This document shows, one piece after another, positions 57,808 to 64,000 of a stretch of DNA of 64,000 nucleotides (position 1 is its first letter; the number at the start of each line of letters is the position of its first letter). The notes under the pieces are model-generated. The model was not told where the DNA came from, did not search any database, and saw only the letters and a list, made by a program, of their open reading frames with translations. The DNA is from Gordonia humi (lineage in GTDB: Bacteria; Actinomycetota; Actinomycetes; Mycobacteriales; Mycobacteriaceae). The stretch is taken from positions 53,995 through 117,994 of the forward strand of contig NZ_JACIFP010000002.1 of assembly GCF_014197435.1 (NCBI RefSeq). The letters are read 5' to 3'. The position numbers and the translations under genes were made by a program.

Positions 57808-60239
57808 CCGAATCTCCTTGCATCGGGGTTCGCGCCGACGGCTGAGGCCACGGGCGAGACTTTGACGACGTCGCCGGACTGGGGAGCCTCGACGACCTTT
57901 CCGTCGCCGATATAGATCGCGACGTGCTGCGGGTTGCCACCCGCCGGGAACAGAATGTCGCCGGGCAGCCACTTAGCTTGCCCGCCGGTCACGGGCTTGC
58001 CGCGCTTGTCGTTGAGTTGGGAGACCGTGTAGTGCGGAAGCTCGATCGTGCCGCCCGATGCCTGAAACACGCCGTGGATGACCAGTCCTGAGCAGTCGAA
58101 ACCGATCTTCTGGAAGTCGCCGAACGAGTCGGCGACACCACCATCGCGGATTCCCATCGACGGGCCCCTGCCGGTGCCGCCGCCCCACGCATAAGTCGTG
58201 CCGCGCCATTTCATTGCCGCCGCGACGACCCGGCCACCGAACCCTTCCCCCGACACCGGGGTGTCAGCGTCCGGGTTGGCGTAGACCGTGCGGGCACGGG
58301 CCGGGATGATCTTGATGTAGTGCTGGGTCTCGGCGTTCTGGCACGGGCTGCCTGCTGCCAACGTCGCACCGGGACCGCAGTTGTATGCCGAGAGTGTGAG
58401 TTCGACCAGGTCACCGTGGACTTTGCCCGCCGACATCGCATCGCGCATGATGCCGAGCAGTTCGCAGTCGTAGTGGGCCATCGACATCATCGAGTCTGCG
58501 ATCGAGTAGATGTCCTTCTTACCGTCGCCGTCGCCGTCGACGCCCTTGGCTGCCCACGTGGCCGCCATGAACTGGGCTGGACCGGCCGCACCCGACTTGG
58601 GGTTGGTGGCTTGGACTTGGAAGCCGCCGGACTCCTGGTGGGTTTGGGCGGCGATCAAGGGTGCGGAGATCTCCGGGCACACCGTGCCCGCCTTGATGAT
58701 CCACGGTTCGAACTCGGCCGGGACCGATCCGGGTTTGAGGGTGGAACCGGTCGCGACGTCGCCGCATCCGGTCCCGCGATCGACCGCGCCGACCAGCTCG
58801 ACGTTCGCGCCGCTCCCCGAGGGCTGCGAGGCTCCGCGCAGCCACGGCATCGGGTCGACCGCGTGCCCGCCCTGCAAGCGGGTCCCGCCCTGCCACAACT
58901 CGAAATGCAGATGCGGCCCCGACGACTGGCCCTCGTTACCGACGGCGGCGATCTGCTGACCGGCCTTGACAGTGTCGCCGGTCGTGACCTTGAGGTCGGC
59001 GGCGCGCATGTGGCCGTACACGTTCGAGGCTTTACCGTCGTTGAAATCGACGATGATCCAGTTGCCGAACCCTGATGCCGGACCCGAGGCGGCGACCTTG
59101 CCCTCATGGGCGGCGTAGATCGGTGTCCCCAACGGCGCAGCGAAGTCCGATCCCTGATGATTCTCCCCGCCACGCGGGCCGAACGGTGAGGACAGCTGGT
59201 AGTCCCCGGTCTTGATCGGCATCGTCGTACCGTCGCCCGCTCCACCATCGGCGGGGGCGCTCTGGCTCGACGGCGTCGCCGACGACGATGCCGGTGGTGC
59301 ACGGTCAGCGGTGCCGCCGACCACGGGTTCTTTCCGTGCGTCGAAGACCTTCTTGGCGAACTTCTTGATGATCTCGTTGCCCGCAGCCTGATCCCCGCCG
59401 CTGGGTTTGGAGGTCAGGATCGCTACCGATAGCCACCGGTCGCCGTCGAAGAACCATCCGACATCGTGCGAGGTCCCCGTCAGCTCACCGGTCTTGTGCG
59501 CGATCTGATCATGCGGCAGAACCGCACCGAACTTGGTGTTGACCTGCTGGGCTTTCATCGCCGCAACGATCGGTGCCGCCGAGGCGGTCGAGATCTTCGG
59601 TCCCCCACCGACGTTGCGGTCGGAGTCGTAGATGATCTGCAACATTTTCGACACGCCGCCGATCGAGAGGACGTTCGGGTCCGCGCCGGAGAACTCCGAC
59701 CCCAACGCCCGACCCAACCGGGCCTCACCATCGGTGACACCGAGTGTGCGGATCTGCGCATTGACCTGTTCCGCGCCGCCGACCAGCTGCACGAGCTGGT
59801 TCGTCGCGTTGTTGTCCGAGACCTGAATCATCGGCGTCAACAGCGGCCTGACCTGGTCCATCGTGAGAGCGCCCGCGTCGATCTTCTTACCGGCGGCCAA
59901 CGCGACAGCAAGCTTGATCACCGACGCCGACGGCAACAATCCCTTGTCACCGACCGTGAGTGCGGCATCGGTTTTCCCGGCATCGGAGATCGCGACCGCG
60001 ACCCTGATGCCCTGCTGCTGACCGGCCTTGACCGCTTCGTCGGCGGCCGCAGACATGGTCCCCGAACCCGTTGAGACGTTCGCGACCGCTGTTGCCGATG
60101 GCAGGCATGAGGTTTCTTCCGGGGGCGGGTCTTCCGAGCCGCCGAGCATCAATGCGCCGCACGCGCCGAGCAGACCTACCAGCATGACGAGCCCGATGCT
60201 CGTCAGCTTGGTAGCTGTCTGCGACTGCTGTGCGGCCAT
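57804..60239 (-). CDS. Four-domain cell-wall enzyme (beta-lactamase-like, M23, SLT, NlpC/P60)
   Basis: An 811-residue membrane-anchored protein (helix at about 11-31). Domain 1 (about 60-300) is class A beta-lactamase-like: S106-VI-K109, SDN 141-143, KTG 249-251, but the ExxLN omega-loop glutamate is not evident. Domain 2 (about 345-470) is an M23/LytM peptidase with H361-QGS-D365 and HLH 443-445. Domain 3 (about 515-640) is a lytic transglycosylase with E536 in HQESGG and AAGPAQFMAATW. Domain 4 (about 665-811) is NlpC/P60 with C716 (FDCSGL) and H772. Together they could cut glycan and peptide bonds so the conjugation channel crosses the wall. Many Gram-positive T4SSs have a VirB1-like SLT+NlpC enzyme; two extra domains are unusual. 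Confidence 0.88.
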   Translation of the reverse strand: MAAQQSQTATKLTSIGLVMLVGLLGACGALMLGGSEDPPPEETSCLPSATAVANVSTGSGTMSAAADEAVKAGQQQGIRVAVAISDAGKTDAALTVGDKGLLPSASVIKLAVALAAGKKIDAGALTMDQVRPLLTPMIQVSDNNATNQLVQLVGGAEQVNAQIRTLGVTDGEARLGRALGSEFSGADPNVLSIGGVSKMLQIIYDSDRNVGGGPKISTASAAPIVAAMKAQQVNTKFGAVLPHDQIAHKTGELTGTSHDVGWFFDGDRWLSVAILTSKPSGGDQAAGNEIIKKFAKKVFDARKEPVVGGTADRAPPASSSATPSSQSAPADGGAGDGTTMPIKTGDYQLSSPFGPRGGENHQGSDFAAPLGTPIYAAHEGKVAASGPASGFGNWIIVDFNDGKASNVYGHMRAADLKVTTGDTVKAGQQIAAVGNEGQSSGPHLHFELWQGGTRLQGGHAVDPMPWLRGASQPSGSGANVELVGAVDRGTGCGDVATGSTLKPGSVPAEFEPWIIKAGTVCPEISAPLIAAQTHQESGGFQVQATNPKSGAAGPAQFMAATWAAKGVDGDGDGKKDIYSIADSMMSMAHYDCELLGIMRDAMSAGKVHGDLVELTLSAYNCGPGATLAAGSPCQNAETQHYIKIIPARARTVYANPDADTPVSGEGFGGRVVAAAMKWRGTTYAWGGGTGRGPSMGIRDGGVADSFGDFQKIGFDCSGLVIHGVFQASGGTIELPHYTVSQLNDKRGKPVTGGQAKWLPGDILFPAGGNPQHVAIYIGDGKVVEAPQSGDVVKVSPVASAVGANPDARRFG

Positions 60240-60351
60240 CGCCCTTCCTGACTGTCGCCTACGTTGATTCGTCGCTTGTTCGCGCCCCGCCCGGGCAGAT
60301 CAAGAACGTGTGAGGGTGTAGAGAACTCACGCCGCGTCAGCGGCGTGTGGG

Positions 60352-62595
60352 TTAGCCGCTTAGTGCGGTCCTGAATCGGTCGTAGAGGTAATCGACACCG
60401 GTCTTCCCGTCGTAGACCGGCTTCTTCGTGTACGAGGTGACGTGCGCGTTCGACGCCAGGAACGACCCGGCATCCAATCCTTCGGAGACCAACTCCGCGA
60501 GGTTCTTCGCCCCGTCAGATTTCGCGAGTGTCGTCAGACCCGACACCACAGAGGTGAAGTCCTGACCCTGCACGGACTTGGCGAATTGGACCTGCTCGGT
60601 AGTTGCCCCACTACCAAGCATTTCCGGGGACATCTTCTGGCCGGGCTGCAACACCCCGAGCGCGACCGATGCCAGATCCAGAGAGATCGGCAGCAGATCA
60701 CCCAGTGCCAGTGGGTTACCGGTCTCGACGACCTTCCATGCGACTTCCTGGATCTGGCCGACATCACGCGCCAGGCGGATGATGTCGACATTGCCCAACA
60801 GATCCAGGACCAGACCGGCGATCTGGGTGTACCCGGACGGGTCCGGGATCATCGTCACGATTTGACCGGCCATCTTGTAATCCATTTGCGCGGCCATCTT
60901 CACCCACGGCGAGAACTGGTTGTTCAGCATGCCCGCGGTGCGGTGAGCGCCCTTGATGTTGCCGGTCACGATCTGCTGCGGCAGCACCTGCAAGTTGCGG
61001 ATGATCCCCGCATAGTCGGTCGAGGTGACTGCGGCCATCACGTTCATCCCCTGGGAGATGATCGTGTCGAAACGCAGCGTGCCCATTACCTGCGACGCCG
61101 TCTGCAACGACCCCTTGTCTTGATCCGAGAGCGGGGCAACCTGGGAGGCCAACGACAACGCCGACGACGCCAACCCCGACAGATCCGCTGACGAAGGATC
61201 AGCAACGGAGTCGCCGACATTGGCGATCACCGGGGTATCGGGCTCCCCCGTCGTCGTGGCCACCGAGTCATCGGTGACTACACCCGCAGTCGCAGTCTCG
61301 TCGGTGTCAGGCAGGTCAGGTGTCGTCTCGCTCGTGGTCGACGGTGCCCCCGTCGACTCAGTCGATTCCGTCGACTCCCGCAGCGGACTGCTCTCCCCCA
61401 CCGATGACGTCGGCGCGACCGAGGGCGTCTCCTCCGTGGACTCCGCCTCCGTGGACTTCGCCTCGGTGCTCGTGGTCTCCGGCGCGGTGGTGGTCGGTGC
61501 CTCTTCGACGACGGCTGGGGTGGGGCGTGTGGTGCCCAGCGCCTGAGTAGCGGTGTCGACGATCGACGACGCGGTCTTGATGATCCCGGGAACGTCCATC
61601 CCGTCCAGGAGTCCGAGGACGTTGCGGGTCTGCCCCTGCGGTGAGTCCGCCTTGCCCGTGAGCCGGGACTTCGCGCCCGGGGTGGTCTTCATCCACTGCT
61701 GGGTCTGCAAGACCGGGGTGAAGGTGTTGAGGATCTGCTGCGCGAGCGTGGACACCGCCGCGATCTGCGAACCCGTCCCCGACGACGTCGGCGCTGACAG
61801 GCCGTCGGCCGAGTCCGCGAGCTGGTCAGCCGTCGACGGTGCCCCCGCCAGATCAGCCGTACCGAAGTTCGAGGTCAACGACGACAAGTCCGGGCTATCA
61901 CCGGTCAACGGTGCCCCCAGGGTTTCGCCGAGTTTGGCCAGGAACGGATTCTTGCTCGTGACGTTGCAGTACTTGTCGTCTTCACCGCACAGCCAGAACA
62001 TCTTCGACGACAGTGCGCCGTAACCGCCCGGGCGCCCACCAGTGATGCCCTGCCCGTCCACTGCAGGGCCGACCACCGCCGAGTCGCCGCGCTTGGGGTC
62101 AGCGATCAATCCCACTGCGGCGATTGAGGACGCTGGGACCGGGCCCTTACCGTGCCCGATCTCCCATGCCAGATCCCCCGCGACATCAGCGCCCTGGGAG
62201 AACCCGCCCAGCACGATCTTCGAGTCCGGGCAGCGCTTCATCACCGCGGTCAACCGGGCGACGCCGTCCTTCTCCGATGCCTCGTAGGTCTTGCCCTTAT
62301 CGAACGCGCTGGCCTCGTACCCGGCGTACAACACCGTGATCGAGGACGTGTAATCCTCGGAGAGCTTCTTCCCGACCGGAGCCAGTAGCCCCTTCGGCGT
62401 TGACCAGGACGCGCCCTTCGAGGTTTCCCACGTACCCGGAACCAGATACGCCATCAACGGCGAACACCCTGCCCCGGTATCGGCAGCCGCGACGGGTGCA
62501 GCGATCGTCGACACCGAGACCAGTCCCACCGCGGCAAGCGCCGCCGGCATGCGCCAACGACGACGGTTCACGAACGAGTTCGATCGAACGGACAC
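60352..62595 (-). CDS. Cutinase-like secreted protein with long C-terminal domain
   Basis: A 747-residue exported protein, first gene of the operon. The signal peptide is residues 1-38 (cleavage near VAA-AD). Residues 40-230 are cutinase-like: paired cysteines at 44 and 122, the nucleophile GGFSQGADVAG with S133, and CGEDDKYC with the Asp region and C203/C210. No His follows within 20 residues, where the cutinase triad needs one, so activity is doubtful. A Thr/Ser/Glu-rich linker (about 355-465) leads to a helical domain (about 480-747) of no known family. Such a protein could interact with the mycolate outer membrane during transfer. Confidence 0.75.
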   Translation of the reverse strand: MSVRSNSFVNRRRWRMPAALAAVGLVSVSTIAAPVAAADTGAGCSPLMAYLVPGTWETSKGASWSTPKGLLAPVGKKLSEDYTSSITVLYAGYEASAFDKGKTYEASEKDGVARLTAVMKRCPDSKIVLGGFSQGADVAGDLAWEIGHGKGPVPASSIAAVGLIADPKRGDSAVVGPAVDGQGITGGRPGGYGALSSKMFWLCGEDDKYCNVTSKNPFLAKLGETLGAPLTGDSPDLSSLTSNFGTADLAGAPSTADQLADSADGLSAPTSSGTGSQIAAVSTLAQQILNTFTPVLQTQQWMKTTPGAKSRLTGKADSPQGQTRNVLGLLDGMDVPGIIKTASSIVDTATQALGTTRPTPAVVEEAPTTTAPETTSTEAKSTEAESTEETPSVAPTSSVGESSPLRESTESTESTGAPSTTSETTPDLPDTDETATAGVVTDDSVATTTGEPDTPVIANVGDSVADPSSADLSGLASSALSLASQVAPLSDQDKGSLQTASQVMGTLRFDTIISQGMNVMAAVTSTDYAGIIRNLQVLPQQIVTGNIKGAHRTAGMLNNQFSPWVKMAAQMDYKMAGQIVTMIPDPSGYTQIAGLVLDLLGNVDIIRLARDVGQIQEVAWKVVETGNPLALGDLLPISLDLASVALGVLQPGQKMSPEMLGSGATTEQVQFAKSVQGQDFTSVVSGLTTLAKSDGAKNLAELVSEGLDAGSFLASNAHVTSYTKKPVYDGKTGVDYLYDRFRTALSG

Positions 62596-62999
62596 AAGAA
62601 CCTACCTCGCAGATCAGCGAAGGCAATTCCCGTTCGGGACCCGTAGAATCAACCACGGGTCCCGAACGGTGCTCACCTACCGCATCGGACGGACCCAACC
62701 TCAGTTCGCGGTCCTGGACGCAGGATCTGACGGCAATCTGGCCCTGCGTTCAGGCCGCGAACGTCCTTCTTGCTAGCGAGGGGTAGAAACTTTCGCTTCG
62801 CCCCCTTGGCTGCCTACAGTAAGCGATTCCTAGGCAACACACAAGCGTTATAGAAACATCATACGTACGGCATATATCATGCAAAACCGTGACGGGGTTT
62901 GAGCTTCTGATAGATATGTGGGACCGAGCCGACATTTCATCTCGCAGTGAACGGCGCTGGGTCACAATAGTTGGGAGTCCATCGGCTACGGTTTCCATC
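62596..62999. other. Divergent control region of the T4SS operon
   Basis: About 400 bp without a gene, between the cutinase-like gene (minus) and the HTH gene (plus). It holds the inverted repeat at 62631-62668. The stretch near 62850-62890 is AT-rich for this replicon and may carry promoter elements. Confidence 0.5.
62631..62668. promoter_or_regulatory. Perfect 14-bp inverted repeat, putative T4SS operator
   Basis: CGTTCGGGACCCGT (62631-62644) and ACGGGTCCCGAACG (62655-62668) are exact inverted copies with a 10-nt spacer, 36 bp upstream of the cutinase-like start. The symmetry and position favour a regulator-binding site. A factor-independent hairpin is the alternative. Confidence 0.55.
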
Positions 63000-63683
63000 A
63001 TGGCTGAGGTATCCGACGATCTGCGCCGTCTAGCGGTCGCTGTCACCGAACGGCGTCGTGTCCTCGGGCTAACGCGTGTGGAAGTTAAAGATCGTGGAGG
63101 GCCTGCGGATACCACGCTCGCGCGCATAGAGCAGCCGACTGCCACGACGTCTCCGCCGCGGCCAAGTACTCTTCGTCGTCTAGACGTAGGTCTGGAATGG
63201 CCTGAAGGTACGGCTGCGGGGCTCCTCGCCGGTGTGAACGCAGATGGCCCACACTCCCCCATCGGATCGATGAACCTTTCGGACGCGCTGAACTTCACAA
63301 CGGTCAGTACACCGGTCGACATCATCCGCGAGCTCGTCCGCGTTAGCGACGCGATGCTGATCGAACTGACCGATCTGGGTGCAGCAGCTCCGTCCGCGGC
63401 CGACCTGCGCCGTGTGATTCAGAAGCTCACCGCGGTGTACGCCACGGAAGTTCTTGAGCGCGTCGGTGGGCCCGGTGTCTCGATCCCCCCAGCGATCGAG
63501 GTTCCGTTCCGACCGCACCTGACCTCGCCATTGTCAGACGATCAAGAGATTCGGCGTGAACAGTTGTATCGTCGCTGGCTCGCGGGCGCTCGTCTCACTG
63601 GACAAGACCAGCACTACATCCCGGATTTTGAGGCGCGTTGGCGTGCGAAGCGGCGAGATATTATGCTCCGATCAACGTTCTAA
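63000..63683 (+). CDS. XRE/HTH-type regulator
   Basis: A 227-residue protein. The N-terminal 55 residues (LRRLAVAVTERRRVLGLTRV, then GGPADTTLARIEQP) form a lambda-repressor-type helix-turn-helix. The middle and C-terminal parts are helical, ending DFEARWRAKRRDIMLRSTF. It is divergent from the T4SS operon, which makes it the natural candidate regulator of the inverted repeat at 62631. I chose ATG 63000 since the upstream extension lacks a ribosome site. Chromosomal homologues bind DNA without known inducers. Confidence 0.6.
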   Translation: MAEVSDDLRRLAVAVTERRRVLGLTRVEVKDRGGPADTTLARIEQPTATTSPPRPSTLRRLDVGLEWPEGTAAGLLAGVNADGPHSPIGSMNLSDALNFTTVSTPVDIIRELVRVSDAMLIELTDLGAAAPSAADLRRVIQKLTAVYATEVLERVGGPGVSIPPAIEVPFRPHLTSPLSDDQEIRREQLYRRWLAGARLTGQDQHYIPDFEARWRAKRRDIMLRSTF

Positions 63684-63725
63684 CCGTCCGTAAAGGCATT
63701 ACAGAGGCAGTACAGAGGTAACGCT

Positions 63726-64000
63726 ATGACACCAGCCCGCACTCCATTCAACGAGCGCCTGAGCCAGGCTTGTCACCTCGCCTCCCTCGAACGGCCCGAG
63801 ACTGGGACTTCCTCGGTGCTCGCAGCGTCGGTGTCCGCCAACCTGGGGGAACGTTTCTCTGACCTCGACGTTGAAGCCTGGCGTGAGGGCGTACGCATGC
63901 CCAACGCCGATCAACGACGAGCACTCGCACATGCGCTCGGCTTGGGGAGCGAGCTGTCGCCGTTCCTCGTCTCCGACGAGGAAGAAGTCGTCGGACCCCT
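63726..64000 (+). CDS. HTH-like protein, 3' part outside window
   Basis: At least 91 codons in frame from ATG 63726 to the window edge. The middle (SSVLAASVSANLGERFSDLD and ADQRRALAHALGLGSELSPF) resembles an XRE-type repressor N-terminus, as in small plasmid-encoded regulators. It starts 43 bp after the preceding HTH gene in the same direction and so is probably cotranscribed. Confidence 0.5.
   Translation, partial: MTPARTPFNERLSQACHLASLERPETGTSSVLAASVSANLGERFSDLDVEAWREGVRMPNADQRRALAHALGLGSELSPFLVSDEEEVVGP

Noticed and set aside
1..64000. tRNA, rRNA or known riboswitch genes
   Set aside because: I found no cloverleaf with TTCGA loop or other conserved RNA signatures while reading the intergenic regions, but I could not run a covariance search.

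Overview
The window is high-GC actinobacterial DNA, most likely from a conjugative plasmid (or integrated conjugative element) of a mycolic-acid-containing genus such as Rhodococcus, Gordonia, Dietzia or Mycobacterium. Evidence: a TrwC/TraI-type relaxase-helicase, a single-operon type IV secretion system (T4SS) of actinobacterial type with a cutinase-like secreted protein, no rRNA or tRNA genes, and many IS elements. The genus is inferred from gene style only.

1-12.5 kb: IS3 and ISL3 remnants have cut off the start of a flavin monooxygenase gene. Next come a four-helix membrane protein, a beta-lactamase-fold hydrolase, a GlcD-type FAD dehydrogenase, a crotonase resembling 6-oxocamphor hydrolase, VOC and YciI gene stumps, a FadR-type GntR regulator and a broken AMP-ligase. 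A shared motif (core TGGTGAC) precedes the hydrolase gene, lies between glcD and the crotonase, and lies between gntR and the ligase, so these look like one small regulon for ring or ketone and acyl-CoA catabolism.

11.5-20.2 kb: a second acyl-CoA module holds a low-GC crotonase, an acyl-CoA dehydrogenase pseudogene, TetR, a frameshifted thiolase, a GAF-LuxR regulator, an acyl-CoA synthetase and a frameshifted CocE hydrolase. A GC-rich palindrome is shared by the promoters of the crotonase and the synthetase, a likely target of the LuxR protein.

20.5-24.7 kb (minus): a trimmed mycofactocin cluster reads mftB tail, mftC, mftD, mftE, SDR dehydrogenase and mftF head, with a tandem palindromic repeat between mftD and mftE. 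Two apparently identical IS3-family copies (8005-9272 and 25228-26495), in the same orientation and with TGCAG on both outer sides, bracket this whole catabolic segment like a composite transposon.

26.5-33.9 kb: broken hydrolase and aldo-keto reductase genes, an intact siderophore-interacting protein / TetR / MFS efflux cassette with clear TetR boxes, an IS256 remnant, another TetR and an IS1380 transposase.

33.8-44.4 kb: plasmid leading and mobilisation region with a glutaredoxin-like protein, a DnaB-N-like protein, small plasmid proteins, a VbhA-Fic toxin-antitoxin-like pair, an HNH nuclease, a coiled-coil accessory protein, a candidate oriT, the 1603-aa relaxase TraA and a DUF3800-like protein.

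44.5-62.6 kb (minus): a 14-gene T4SS operon ends at two nested cruciforms. It encodes a cutinase-like protein, a four-domain cell-wall enzyme, a lipoprotein, a MinD/EspI-like ATPase, a pilin-like protein, a 53-aa membrane protein, VirB8-like and VirB6-like proteins, an SCO6880-like protein, a VirB4-like ATPase, two membrane proteins, a VirD4 coupling protein and a cytosolic protein. A perfect 14-bp inverted repeat lies upstream, in the region divergent from two HTH-type genes at the right edge.

The transfer backbone looks intact. The accessory half is heavily decayed: single-base indels, mostly in short homopolymers, break at least five genes.
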